A program made the translations under genes and the position numbers. Under the pieces are notes generated by a model, which saw nothing but the letters and a program-made list of their open reading frames with translations, searched no databases and had not been told where the DNA came from. From Aminobacter aganoensis (GTDB taxonomy: Bacteria > Pseudomonadota > Alphaproteobacteria > Rhizobiales > Rhizobiaceae), in NCBI RefSeq assembly GCF_014206975.1, contig NZ_JACHOU010000010.1, forward strand, positions 1 to 64,000: a DNA stretch of 64,000 nt, written 5' to 3'. Below, one piece after another: positions 34,501-41,491 of this stretch (positions are counted from its first letter, which is position 1; every line of letters begins with the position of its first letter).

Positions 34501-37133
34501 ACGACATGCCGCTGGCCAAGAACGATACGGCCACGGTTGTCGAGGGTGCCAAGCCGAGCATGAATGTCGTGCTGGTCATCGACACCTCCGGCAGCATGGC
34601 CGATGACGGGGACCCCAACACCCCGGGCGTTCAGTCGCGGCTGGCCATGGCCAAGGCGGCGGCCCTCAACTTGCTCAATTCGAGCGGTGTCACCATCAAC
34701 CAGGTGATGGTTGTTGAGTTCTACGACCAGGTCCAGGTCAACGATCCCAAATGGGGCACCTGGAGCAATCCGGCCGACAGGGCCGATATCGAGAGCTTCA
34801 TCAACACCAGAGTCACCGGCGGCGGCACCAACTACGATGCAGCAACCGGGGCGGTTCGCGCCAGCTGGGGCACCGGGCCCACTGCGGCCGATCTCACCAA
34901 TGTCTACTTCCTGTCGGACGGCGATCCCGATCCCAATTCGGCGGGGCTTGATGCCGGCGAAACGACGGTTTGGCAGAACTTCCTTGTCAATCCTGACGGC
35001 AACGGCGCGACCAACGACGCCGTGGACAACGTTTACGCCGTGGGCATCGGTTCTGGCGTGAGCACCACTGCGCTCGATCCTGTTGCCTGGGCGAATGGCA
35101 ATGCCAACTTCCCGCCGATCGTCATCACGGATGCGACGCAGCTGAGCTCTACCCTGACGGGTACCCTGCCGGGCTCGACCACCGGAAACGTGCTCTCCAA
35201 TGACGGCGGCTTCGGCGCCGACGGTGGCCGTATCCTGTCGATCGAGGTCGACGGCGTGACCTACACGTGGAACGGCGCCAATTCGATCGCCAAGTCCAGC
35301 GGTGGCGCGATCGCCGGAACGTCGTTCACCGTGAACACGGCCACTGGCGGAACCTTCACCTTCCAGTTCGCAACGGCTGGAGGAAAGAACGCCGGCGACT
35401 GGAGCTACAAGGCGCCGGCAAGCGTGACCCAGGACAGGGTCGAGCACTTCACCTACGTCGTTCGCGACGGTGACGGTGACACGGCGTCGGCGAACCTGGA
35501 TATCACGGTCCAAAACATCAACCAGGCGCCAGTCGGCATCGATGGCGTTGTCAACGGCACTGAAGACACCACTGTCACGCTGACGGCGGGCAACTTCAGC
35601 TTCACCGACAGCGACAACCATCAGCTCCAGTCGGTGATCATCACGACACTGCCGGCAGGTGGCCAGTTGCTGCTCAACGGCGTTGCTGTGCTTGCCGGGG
35701 CGACGATCTCGTCAACGGCGATCGCCGCCGGTCAGCTGACCTATGTTCCCGCGGCGAATGCCAATGGCTCGGTCAACCTGTCGTTCCAGGTGGTCGACAA
35801 TGGCGGCACGGCAAATGGCGGGAAGAACACCGACACGTCGCCGAACACGCTGACGATCAACCTGGCGGCGGTGAATGATGCACCGACAGCGGCCATTGCT
35901 CCCACTAGCTACAGCGCGACCGAGCAAACCAACCTGACATTGCATGGCACCGGATTGTCGATCGCGGATGTGGATGCAGGTTCAGGCACCGTGACAGCCG
36001 TACTGTCGGTGACATTCGGCATTCTGGATGTCGTACGAGGGAATAGCGGCGTTTCCGTCAGCGGAAGTGGCACCGGTTCCGTAACATTGACCGGTACCAT
36101 TGCCCAGATCAACAATCTTCTGGGTGGTGTCGACACGGGGTCGGGCTCGGCTGGGACTATTCGCTATAATGCGAACAACGATGCGCCGCCGAGCAGCGCG
36201 GTTCTGACGCTGACGGTTAGCGACGGTGGCAACACCGGCTCCGGCGGAACACAAATCGCAAGTGACAGTGCAACGATCAACATTACTGCTGTCAACGATG
36301 CTGCAGCAGCGACGGATGACAATGTTATCGTCAACATTGCACCAGTTGATGGTAGCGTGCTGCAATTGCCCAATTGGGCGCTGCTGGCAAACGATGATCC
36401 GGACGGCCCCAATCCCTCGCTCAACATTGCGACGGTCAGTAATCCCAGTGACTTGGCGTCGGTAAGCCTGGCGACGAATCCGGGTTACGTGACGGTCAAG
36501 AACAACTCGGGATGGTGGGGGGATGACACAGACTGGGGCGATTTCAAATATGCCTACGCCACTGGCGGCAAAGCCGATGTCTCGATATCGCATGACACCG
36601 TCGGGGCCATGGACGGTACCAGTTCCGACGATGTGATGATCGATCTTATCAACAACGCGGCCACCGAAATGCGTGGCAACGGCGGCAACGATGTGCTGAT
36701 CGGCAACGGCGGGAATGACCTGCTCTTCGGTGGCGATGGCAACGACATCCTGCACGGCGGTGACGGCGCTGACACCATGACCGGCGGATCGGGCGCCGAC
36801 ACCTTCGTCATCAGTGCCGACACGTTGGGGGCGATCAACGACGTCATCACCGACTTCAATCCGGCCGAGGGTGACCAGATCGATCTCAGCGAACTGTTGA
36901 AGGGCATAGCGCCCAACACCAACCTGGAGACGGCGGGTTATGTGAAGATCGAAGACCAGGGTAACGGCACTTCGATCCTCAGCGTCGACGTCGACGGCAA
37001 TACAAGCAATGCCAACACCTATCAGGAGGTCGCAGTTCTCCAGAACTTCAGCTACGATAGCAGTGGAGTTAATGACCTCGTGAAGGTGCTGTACGAAAAC
37101 AGTTCGGGTAACAAGAACCCGGATAACGTATAG
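25545..37133 (+). CDS. Giant type I secreted repeat adhesin with vWA and RTX domains
   Basis: The 3862-residue product looks like a BapA/LapA-type surface or biofilm protein. The start at 25545 (MATSIEF) follows AGGGGGA by seven bases. After a roughly 200-residue N-terminal module come about a dozen cadherin-like repeats of 140-200 residues, joined by a DD-x-P motif (the first at residues 352-355). Two inserts interrupt the array: a jelly-roll-like domain (about 1395-1585, NGSFEDG...LLDSVSLK) and another at about 1842-2000. A von Willebrand A domain (3006-3206) carries the MIDAS motif DTSGS at 3013-3017. VCBS/tandem-95-like units, RTX nonapeptides (3710-3752, GGNDVLIGNGGND type) and a C-terminal secretion domain (VITDFNPAEGDQIDLSELL) follow. 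I see no cysteine. Export should be by a type I system, not encoded in this window. Confidence 0.9.
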   Translation: MATSIEFENVSGAAEGASAAGTVQLAQTEGVSPQQPAAQADPVPVDAGSGQPVQQTQPTAAAPAEAQAEYVADASNVVHLPANVSIDNIKVDGDNLVLEQADGSVIVIKDAAANVPTFLLGDVEVPRVALIAALEAGGINVAFGADGSISAASGSTSSSGGNFELPAGGIGNGFDLSALLPPTALAFPQYDGRELTLGENADPEFAGFSIRLSEEGLQGGIKDGSGSPDDRSDSPVYTGNFGATDPNGDSLTYSLGLPTTPGLSSGGQPITWELVGPNLLVGKIDGGEGPDQEIIRLEITNPGTGAFEVTILGPIDHPEQGAEDVVGIDVPVTVKDPNGGSATANVTIEIEDDSPKITSVGLGGSAVVDETTAGTTAGYPVEVTSGSPVLDLDAHFGADGAAAGGGISYALSLTGGVSTLKTAIGDFPISLVQVDPTTIAGVYQNNGQQTAFTVKINANGTLTVTQNVPLEHNTDGDTPAAHDDFLSLSGLVNATVTITDFDNDSVFGGAQVGGLIRFYDDGPSVSENAVVLLDDDAMDGGNAGTPAVGDDADSANTSGTLGYDFGADGGSVAWLVSGAPTGFEYKPGTNGALEVFQNGTKVLTVTLDGATGAYTVTQNAPIQHATGGNENNQIFNLTYQVTDNDGDTANGTLQINVDDDTPTIAGSGEGPVLTVDDSSLGTNATASFANNFVASYGADGPGSVTYALSVVAGVSGLTDTATGQQVVLSMNNGVVEGRTAVGNSLVFTVKVNANGDVTLDQIRSVRHENTNDHDDARSLAEDLVKLTATVTDADGDSQSATLNIGDNLVFKDDGPSVKPGDASVKVDEDDLWTAFSHGTSPDGDTEWFTGAAKATGSVAGLVNFGTDGAATGGGFGFTATAADQMEALGLQSKGSPLSYAVVGNTLVAFVDNGNGHYDLLQDRPVFTMTLDGDGDFTFRLLDQLDHVAPPSGANQNEDLQANGAPVSSIDFGSVIQATDRDGDSVTLSGKVNVTVVDDIPQVHIKATGAAVTHDETAGLQGDDADPSVIADRFASLNQPAALGYAHQGNVVSYGADAFEPGADEPITMSIALALNGGNGTDSGLKTTSGSQISLYLVDGLIVGRVDNADGSANPNGQIAFAVALDQDGGVSIAQYLSLEHPKQGNGSQNSHDEPVNLGNLVKVVLTATDNDGDTVEKSVTIGNKIVFEDDGPRITAPVAGAGVVHDETPGNDPDANDNGTISPLNVNNPGSDPHVNGGVGPIGVAQSQGAIVTANVDYGADGAGGLTYALNIGAASTTLLTTEGRAIQLFNEGGIIVGRFDAAGGQIDQGDPAAFAVGIDPVTGVVTLVQYVSLQHPTQGSSHDEELSLAANNIRVVLTARDGDGDTTSATVNVGNAIKFEDDGPKLISVVPTVPALGQELVVNGSFEDGHGLTGSNWEIYAQLPGGGWTMGPDGVPFEIQTGGAGGLGADGQGNAIVELDGDTQSNGNPDVVPVQATNATIQQAIAGTEAGQTYQLSFAYSPRGGEGAGSSGMQVWFDGKLVYEIPANNNYPANTWQHFTVNVTASGPGAVLAFKGTGSQNELGALLDSVSLKAVYTATIDDENVPGGAAGIPGGPGDDGAGNVATGKINFDAGSDGLKSIAATGVAGLQAIYVDPTTNVGTQYNVNNQAWVANGAGGTLTGTMDVPNVGTVTVYTLTIDASGNYTLTMLQPLVHSVTDNPATSEEETSFEDNRPLDFGFTITDGDGDTATGTVAISVDDDSPEFVNGGIEDGAVSAYNTAVTGDLNLAFGEDGQHATDGLRITGWPELEGVTTTLSGDGKTLTATIGGQGGATLYTLQLNGDGTYTFNQVNSLPGGGNTLPEVSVSSGFGPTATKDYEGFTLKGLDGGLLSGSGDGIGIGNNGMNPGEKFAIVYDVEMTSAKLGVNHFGNGTVRLDWVAKDQDGNIVASGSSADFSSDGTVTITPPLDPGEKFFSLEVTTVGVDGPAPKFKLISVGGETHGDAVIDKLNFQVTGKDGDGDSVSDGFDIKLGGSKPVAIDASAAVDDDGLSGANTGGLQDIAVPDNDNDGKESTFSGALQGSGGDGALVFSFAGMSGQSAQVGQEMVSYSLVGNTLTATVSGAAPGAVAAPRTGQVLFEIVLNPNSGHYDLALKIPVLHANADNSEASVSVIPPITFTVGDSDTDTSAADTDTGTLAIEFNDDVPIAGNHPGGSFVEGSATQDLGVATTLLGISGGADGLAGTLQQIAFNNTGGTGGALSIDNNGHLIYTPAANVGTSGATETFSYTVTDKDGDAITKQVTFEISDTGVSNLSATDALVDEDDIAGAGGVADGPGDLTTPVPGGTISYTLGADGNGASVALSATVGFTKLDGTSISTQWDPIGKVLVGYGTNPSDVVFRITLTAVGTASNAANSASYTVELLQPVAHPAHDEDGLNDGAETAFEDDLSISVTATVTDGDGSTGTTGFTVTIDDDVPVAGNHPGGSYVEGSGTQDLGVATTLLGINAGADGLAGTLQQIAFSNTGGTSGTLSIDNNGHLIYTPATNVGTSGATETFSYTVTDKDGDAITKKVTFQVTDTGVTGVGVSATQLVADEDDIAGANGNAGGTDDASPALSGTISYTLGGDAIGSVTLSTASDATGLQTLDGQAVKTAWVGSQLIGYVGADAGNAANQVFRIVVGAPTNTGASYQMTLLQPVKHSVSGTEDDTAPFTVDVKVTDADGSVGTTSFTVVIDDDTPIANTAVNNDPVAPQVTEGGSISGTWSQAAGADGLKEIVFSAGSQTQTVTTGAFGSLELNVAGGKVTFNDNGTWTFASPNNSVAADQNFTLGVKVVDRDGDEHSSSEVIKVVNSASPTATSAAVTADEDDLAAGNHNTNSDGDAAQSGLTGSLGSFGPDGAGSVAFGVTNGAAVTASGYPTVSAGGQQLFYHWDAGTKTLYGTTDTSAAAANAAFKVTLTGTSYEFTLLKPLDHKTAGTEDDIDISLGYTITDSNGDTANGSLSIKVDDDMPLAKNDTATVVEGAKPSMNVVLVIDTSGSMADDGDPNTPGVQSRLAMAKAAALNLLNSSGVTINQVMVVEFYDQVQVNDPKWGTWSNPADRADIESFINTRVTGGGTNYDAATGAVRASWGTGPTAADLTNVYFLSDGDPDPNSAGLDAGETTVWQNFLVNPDGNGATNDAVDNVYAVGIGSGVSTTALDPVAWANGNANFPPIVITDATQLSSTLTGTLPGSTTGNVLSNDGGFGADGGRILSIEVDGVTYTWNGANSIAKSSGGAIAGTSFTVNTATGGTFTFQFATAGGKNAGDWSYKAPASVTQDRVEHFTYVVRDGDGDTASANLDITVQNINQAPVGIDGVVNGTEDTTVTLTAGNFSFTDSDNHQLQSVIITTLPAGGQLLLNGVAVLAGATISSTAIAAGQLTYVPAANANGSVNLSFQVVDNGGTANGGKNTDTSPNTLTINLAAVNDAPTAAIAPTSYSATEQTNLTLHGTGLSIADVDAGSGTVTAVLSVTFGILDVVRGNSGVSVSGSGTGSVTLTGTIAQINNLLGGVDTGSGSAGTIRYNANNDAPPSSAVLTLTVSDGGNTGSGGTQIASDSATINITAVNDAAAATDDNVIVNIAPVDGSVLQLPNWALLANDDPDGPNPSLNIATVSNPSDLASVSLATNPGYVTVKNNSGWWGDDTDWGDFKYAYATGGKADVSISHDTVGAMDGTSSDDVMIDLINNAATEMRGNGGNDVLIGNGGNDLLFGGDGNDILHGGDGADTMTGGSGADTFVISADTLGAINDVITDFNPAEGDQIDLSELLKGIAPNTNLETAGYVKIEDQGNGTSILSVDVDGNTSNANTYQEVAVLQNFSYDSSGVNDLVKVLYENSSGNKNPDNV
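32098..33223 (+). repeat. Internal near-identical repeat pair in the adhesin gene
   Basis: About 310 bases at 32098-32410 recur at 32911-33223, offset by 813 bp (271 codons), with long exact runs including one of roughly 40 bases. The encoded blocks both begin GNHPGGS and contain SIDNNGHLIYTPA. Other repeats of the protein have diverged far more, so this pair arose recently or has been kept alike by gene conversion. Confidence 0.85.
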
Positions 37134-37172
37134 AATGGCGCCTGGGTTGATTGAGAGGGACTGCAGTTTTCG

Positions 37173-37532
37173 ATGACGGTCGACAGACCTGACACAACGG
37201 ACGAAGGGGCGGGTGCTGCGGCGCTCGCCCTTGATGTCGTGGGGATCGCGGAGTGGCGGGCGGAGCCGGATTTCCCGGACCTGCCCATGCTCGCCCCGTC
37301 TCCGTTGCCGGCGACCGACCAGGCGGCACTCGGCGAGATCCTCGCCGATGCGCTGTTCGGCGAGGTCATCGAGATCTCCGACCTGATCCCGCATCTGCTG
37401 GCGCCTGGCGTCGAGGCTGCGGCGGGGCCGGTCGACGTCGTCGTTGCAACGGACATGGCCGGGGATGCCATGGTCGCCATGGTGCCTTTCACCATCCTCT
37501 TCGAGGAAGAGCCGGGGCACGGCACGTTTTGA
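37173..37532 (+). CDS. Small acidic protein downstream of the adhesin, unrecognised
   Basis: This 119-residue acidic protein has no signal peptide, no cysteine and only three basic residues in its last 90. It is rich in A, D, E, P and V, with segments such as DFPDLPMLAPSPLP and GEVIEISDLIPHLL. It starts 39 bases after the adhesin stop, with AGAGGGA twelve bases upstream of the ATG, so it is probably cotranscribed. I do not recognise the family. A cytoplasmic partner or regulator of the giant protein is a guess from position alone. It could be a spurious frame, but the codon pattern matches real genes nearby. Confidence 0.6.
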   Translation: MTVDRPDTTDEGAGAAALALDVVGIAEWRAEPDFPDLPMLAPSPLPATDQAALGEILADALFGEVIEISDLIPHLLAPGVEAAAGPVDVVVATDMAGDAMVAMVPFTILFEEEPGHGTF

Positions 37533-37620
37533 GAATGTGAATACGCCCGGGCTGCCGGGCGGGGACGTCAACGGGTTGCAGCCGGCGACCAAGGCATGCC
37601 GGCAGGAGAGGGGATTTCTC

Positions 37621-37995
37621 ATGGCTTTTGATTGGAAGATGCGGTCGGCCGTTGCCGGCCTTTGCCTGGCCGCCTTCGCCGGCCAGGCTGTGGCGGCCGA
37701 CCTGATCGACATGCCCACGGTCAGCTATTGCACCACGGCCGGCACCTCCAGCCTGGCGCTGAACGAGAATGTCGGCGAGCTCAAGACCGAGGTCGTGCGC
37801 CTGATGGACGAGGCGGTCGCGGCGGCGAACAGCTCGCAGTGGATCGATTCCAAGCGCCCGGTCTTCGTCTGGGCCTCCGAGGCCAAGGTCGCCTGCGGCA
37901 AGGCCTATGGCTACCTCAAGACTAACTACCGCGACGAAGACTACCTCAACAAATGCGAATGCTTCCACAGCCGCATGGTCGAGTACATGAACTAG
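37621..37995 (+). CDS. Small exported protein, unrecognised
   Basis: The 124-residue product has a clear Sec signal peptide (MAFDWKMRSAVAGLCLAAFAGQAVAA). The mature part of about 98 residues has four cysteines, in SYCTT, KVACGKAYG and NKCECF, which could form two disulfides. GGAGAGGGG precedes the ATG. It is likely periplasmic. It follows the acidic small gene by 88 bases and may belong to the same transcript as the adhesin. The family is not recognised. Confidence 0.75.
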   Translation: MAFDWKMRSAVAGLCLAAFAGQAVAADLIDMPTVSYCTTAGTSSLALNENVGELKTEVVRLMDEAVAAANSSQWIDSKRPVFVWASEAKVACGKAYGYLKTNYRDEDYLNKCECFHSRMVEYMN

Positions 37996-38020
37996 CCGGG
38001 CAGCGGGCACGCGTTCTCCC

Positions 38021-38806
38021 GTGGCCTTCGCCGCGCCGATGGTGTCTCGAACGCCCCGGCCCCGCGCGATGAGGCGAGCGCTCGTTGCCCCGCTCCTGGG
38101 CTGCCTTGCGCTGGCGGCGACGGCGGCGTCTGCCGCCGTCCCTGAGCTCAGGCTGCCGCAGGCCGATCCTGTCGTGGCACCGGCGCCATGCGCCGACCCG
38201 GCTGTCGAGGCCGGCCGACCAGCCTTCCGTGCCTTTGCCGCCTGCGAGGCGAGGAACCGGAGCCTGCCGGCAGAATTCGCCCTTGCGGTGATGGAGATCG
38301 AGAGTTTTTACGATCCCGAGGCGCGTGGCGGCGATGGCGAGGTCGGGCTGATGCAGGTGATGCCGGCCACGGCCCGGATGATGGGCTTTCGCGGCACCCT
38401 CGACGACCTGGCGGAGCCGCGCACCAACATCGCCCTTGGCGTGCGGTATCTCGCCGGCGCGTTCCGCCTGGCCGGCGGCGATCTTTGCACCACGGTGATG
38501 AAATACCGGGCAGGCCATGCCGAGACGCGGTTTTCGGCGCTTTCGGTGCGTTATTGCCTCCGGGCGCGGGCGATCCTCCAGCGCGATGGCCACAAGGTGA
38601 GTGGCGTGGTGCCCGAGGCGACGTTCGGTTTCGCCGCGGTAGCCGGCCTCGGCGCGGTCACGGTTGGCGGCTCGGCGCCTCCCAGGGGCGTCTGCGTCAG
38701 GCGCTCCTTCGTGCCGGGCCCACGCTACATGCGCTGCGTCGAATACCGGCCGGCGGCCCAGGCGCGGCATATCCGCAGCTTGCGCGCCAAGCTGTTTGGC
38801 GGCTAG
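38021..38806 (+). CDS. Lytic transglycosylase (SLT domain)
   Basis: This exported muramidase-like enzyme cleaves the MurNAc-GlcNAc bond of peptidoglycan. The catalytic glutamate is in MEIESFYDPEARG, followed by the family's GLMQVMPATARMMGF. The remaining SLT features, NIALGVRYLAGAF and MKYRAGH, are in order. The GTG at 38021 gives 261 residues; ATG 38069 (MRRALVAPLLGC) would give a more standard signal peptide and may be the real start, since no start has a strong binding site. The C-terminal 60 residues are basic with paired cysteines. It lies between the adhesin group and a lipoprotein gene and may open the wall for a secretion apparatus. Confidence 0.85.
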   Translation: MAFAAPMVSRTPRPRAMRRALVAPLLGCLALAATAASAAVPELRLPQADPVVAPAPCADPAVEAGRPAFRAFAACEARNRSLPAEFALAVMEIESFYDPEARGGDGEVGLMQVMPATARMMGFRGTLDDLAEPRTNIALGVRYLAGAFRLAGGDLCTTVMKYRAGHAETRFSALSVRYCLRARAILQRDGHKVSGVVPEATFGFAAVAGLGAVTVGGSAPPRGVCVRRSFVPGPRYMRCVEYRPAAQARHIRSLRAKLFGG

Positions 38807-38939
38807 GTCTGGATGCGGGGGACTGATTACCGCGCCGCACGCCTTCGGGCGCGCATGGACGCGGGTGCACTTTGGTTCTGCGCATGATCCTGTCCGGGGA
38901 TCGATCCCATCCCGGGAACCATGCGCCAGGGGAGAAATG

Positions 38940-40157
38940 ATGACGGTATCCCGACAGCGCATCTCGCGGCATGCCGCATTGCTGGCCCTCGCACTGGCGT
39001 TGCCGCTCGGCCTGAGCGCCTGCCAGTCCGGCGGCGCCGGCAGCGATGACGTTCTGGGCACCGTGGCTGAAGGAAATACAGCCGGCGCGGAAGCCGCCGC
39101 CGCGAAGCCAGGCCCGGCCAAGGCCGGCGAGACGCTCGGCAAGGGCCCGGTCAAGGTGGCCATGCTGCTTCCCCTCTCCGCCGGTGGCGCCGCCGGCGAC
39201 CGCGGCCGCAAGATGCGCGATGCCGCAGCCCTTGCCATGGCCGATCTCGGCAACGACCTCATCACCCTCAATGTCGAGGACACCGGCGGCAATGACGGTC
39301 GCGCCCGCACGCTGGCCACGGGTGCGCTGGCCTCGGGCGCCAAGCTGGTCATCGGTCCCAGCGAGCAGGGCGCGGTGCGGCAGCTGGCTGCGGTCTCGGG
39401 CACCAACCGGCCGCTGGTGCTGGCGCTGGCCGACAATTATGCCGGCGCCCCCGGCGTCTATTCGGTGAGGCTCAACGAGGCCGACAGTGCCGCCGCAGGC
39501 GCGGCCGCCATCGCTGCCAAGGGGCCGCGCAAGTTCGTGCTGTTCATGGCCGAAGGCGAGGCCGGCAAGGCGGTCGAAAAGCGGGTCGCCAACAGCCTGT
39601 CGATCTATGGCGCCTCCCTTGCCGTGGCGCTGCCCTTTGGCCCGTCGTCGGGCGGCTCGGAAAAGGCGGTCGCCGACATGATGGCGCTGGTCAGCGATCC
39701 GCAGGCGGTCGTCATCGCCAGCGGCGGCGCCAATCCGGCGCCGCTGGTTTCGGCGCTCAAGGCCAAGGGAGTGCTCGGCAACAACGTCACGCTGGTTGGC
39801 TCCAACCGCTGGCTCGAGCACGGCATTGACGACCCGGTGCTGCAGGGCGCCTACATCGCCACTCTCGACAGCGCCGAGATCGGGCCGATCGCCGAGCGTT
39901 TCCGCAAGACCTACAATTACGAGCCCGACGTCAACGTCGCCTATGGCTACGACACCGTGGCCCTTGCCGCCGGCATCGCCAGTGCCATGGGCCCCAAGGG
40001 CTTCACCAAGAAGGTGATCGAGAATCCCACCGGCTTCCGCGGCTCCACCGGCGTCTTCCGCTTCCGCGAGGATGGTGCGGGCGAACGCGCCATGCCGTTC
40101 TTCCGCATCGACAAGGGCAAGCTCAGGCAGGTCGAAAAGTCGACCTCGGGCTTCTGA
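38940..40157 (+). CDS. Periplasmic-binding-fold lipoprotein (penicillin-binding protein activator type)
   Basis: This 405-residue lipoprotein has a signal peptide ending in the lipobox LSAC and a type I periplasmic binding fold (VKVAMLLPLSAGGAAGDRGRKMRDAAALA near residue 70, quoted by its start). Stand-alone proteins of this kind in alphaproteobacteria are annotated as penicillin-binding protein activators by likeness to LpoA. The second of two adjacent ATGs (38940) is chosen because AGGGGAG ends five bases before it. No permease or ATPase gene is adjacent, which favours a cell-wall role over transport. It follows the lytic transglycosylase gene by 133 bases. Confidence 0.8.
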   Translation: MTVSRQRISRHAALLALALALPLGLSACQSGGAGSDDVLGTVAEGNTAGAEAAAAKPGPAKAGETLGKGPVKVAMLLPLSAGGAAGDRGRKMRDAAALAMADLGNDLITLNVEDTGGNDGRARTLATGALASGAKLVIGPSEQGAVRQLAAVSGTNRPLVLALADNYAGAPGVYSVRLNEADSAAAGAAAIAAKGPRKFVLFMAEGEAGKAVEKRVANSLSIYGASLAVALPFGPSSGGSEKAVADMMALVSDPQAVVIASGGANPAPLVSALKAKGVLGNNVTLVGSNRWLEHGIDDPVLQGAYIATLDSAEIGPIAERFRKTYNYEPDVNVAYGYDTVALAAGIASAMGPKGFTKKVIENPTGFRGSTGVFRFREDGAGERAMPFFRIDKGKLRQVEKSTSGF

Positions 40158-40170
40158 CGGGCTGTCCTGA

Positions 40171-40204
40171 AGGCAAAAAAAGCGCGGGAACGCGGCGCCT
40201 TTTT
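40171..40204. terminator. Probable bidirectional terminator
   Basis: AAGGC with a run of A residues on one side and GCC with a T run on the other flank an imperfect GC-rich inner stem (CGC / GCG). It lies between convergent genes, the lipoprotein (+) and dadA (-). The stem is weak, so confidence is moderate. Confidence 0.5.
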
Positions 40205-40223
40205 CGTTTCGACTGGACGTTGC

Positions 40224-41477
40224 TCAGGCGTAGCGCGACAGCGCCAGATCCGAGACGTCGATCTCCGGCCGGACGCTGCCGATCATGTCGGCCAGCACGC
40301 GGCCCGAGCCGCAGGCCATGGTCCAGCCCAGCGTGCCGTGACCGGTATTGAGGTAGAAATTGTCGAACCTGGTCCGTCCGATGACCGGCGTGCCATCCGG
40401 CGTCATCGGCCTGAGCCCGCTCCAGAAGGTGGCGCGGCTCTGGTCGGCGGCGCCGCCGAACAGATCCTCGACCGAGAACTGCAGCGTTGCCTTGCGCGAC
40501 GGTGACAGGTCGGTGTTGAAGCCGGCAATCTCGGCCATGCCGCCGACGCGGATACGGTCGCCGAGGCGGGTGATGGCGATCTTGTAGGTGTCGTCCATGA
40601 TCGTCGACACCGGCGCCTTGCTCTCGTCGACGATCGGCACGGTGATCGAATAACCCTTGACCGGATAGACCGGCACCGTGAGGCCGAGCGGCTTGACGAA
40701 GGCGGGCGTGAAGCTGCCCAGCGCGCCGACGAAGGTGTCGGCCTCGACCTCGCCTTCCGAGGTGCGCACGGCAACGATGCGGTTGCCTTCCTGGCGCAGG
40801 CCTTCGAGCTTCACGCCGTAGCGGAACTCGACGCCCAGTCCTTCCGCCAGCTTGGCCAGTTCGTTGGTGAACTTGAAGCAGTCGCCGGTCTCGTCATTGG
40901 GCAGGCGCAGGCCGCCGGCGATCCTGTCGCACACCGGTGCCAGGCCCGGCTCGGCGCCGACGCAGCCGGCGGGGTCCAGCACCTCGTAAGGCACGCCGTC
41001 GCTCTTCAGCACCTCGATGTCCTTGGCCATGCCGTCGAGCTGCTTGGCGTAGCGGAACAGCTGCAGCGTGCCCTGCGTGCGGTGGTCGTACGCGATGCCG
41101 GTGTCGTCGCGCAGCGCGATCAGCTGGTCGCGGCTGTATTCGGCGAGCCGCACCATGCGGCCCTTGTTCAGGGCGTAGCGGGCCGAGGTGCAGTTGCGCA
41201 GCATCGCCGTCACCCAGCGCCAGGTCTTGATGTCCAGCATCGGCTGGATGATCAGCGGCGCATGCTTCATGAACAGCCACTTCATCGCCTTCTGTGGAAT
41301 GCCGGGCGCGGCCCAGGGCGAGGCATAGCCGGGCGAAATCTCGCCGGCATTGGCAAAGCTGGTCTCCAGCGCCGGGCCCGGCTGGCGGTCCAGCACGGTC
41401 ACCTTGTGGCCGGCCTTGGCCAGGTAGTAGGCGGAGGTGACGCCGATGACGCCGGCGCCGAGAATGACTATGCGCAT
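40224..41477 (-). CDS. dadA: D-amino acid dehydrogenase
   Basis: This 417-residue FAD enzyme oxidises D-amino acids, chiefly D-alanine, to 2-oxo acids and passes electrons to the respiratory chain at the inner membrane. The N-terminal dinucleotide motif is [20 protein letters not shown], followed by the DadA stretch [20 protein letters not shown] and the C-terminal [21 protein letters not shown] precedes the ATG. It lies 14 bases after alr in the same operon; together they convert L-alanine through D-alanine to pyruvate. Confidence 0.93.
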   Translation of the reverse strand: MRIVILGAGVIGVTSAYYLAKAGHKVTVLDRQPGPALETSFANAGEISPGYASPWAAPGIPQKAMKWLFMKHAPLIIQPMLDIKTWRWVTAMLRNCTSARYALNKGRMVRLAEYSRDQLIALRDDTGIAYDHRTQGTLQLFRYAKQLDGMAKDIEVLKSDGVPYEVLDPAGCVGAEPGLAPVCDRIAGGLRLPNDETGDCFKFTNELAKLAEGLGVEFRYGVKLEGLRQEGNRIVAVRTSEGEVEADTFVGALGSFTPAFVKPLGLTVPVYPVKGYSITVPIVDESKAPVSTIMDDTYKIAITRLGDRIRVGGMAEIAGFNTDLSPSRKATLQFSVEDLFGGAADQSRATFWSGLRPMTPDGTPVIGRTRFDNFYLNTGHGTLGWTMACGSGRVLADMIGSVRPEIDVSDLALSRYA

Positions 41478-41491
41478 GATTGCCCCTGTGG

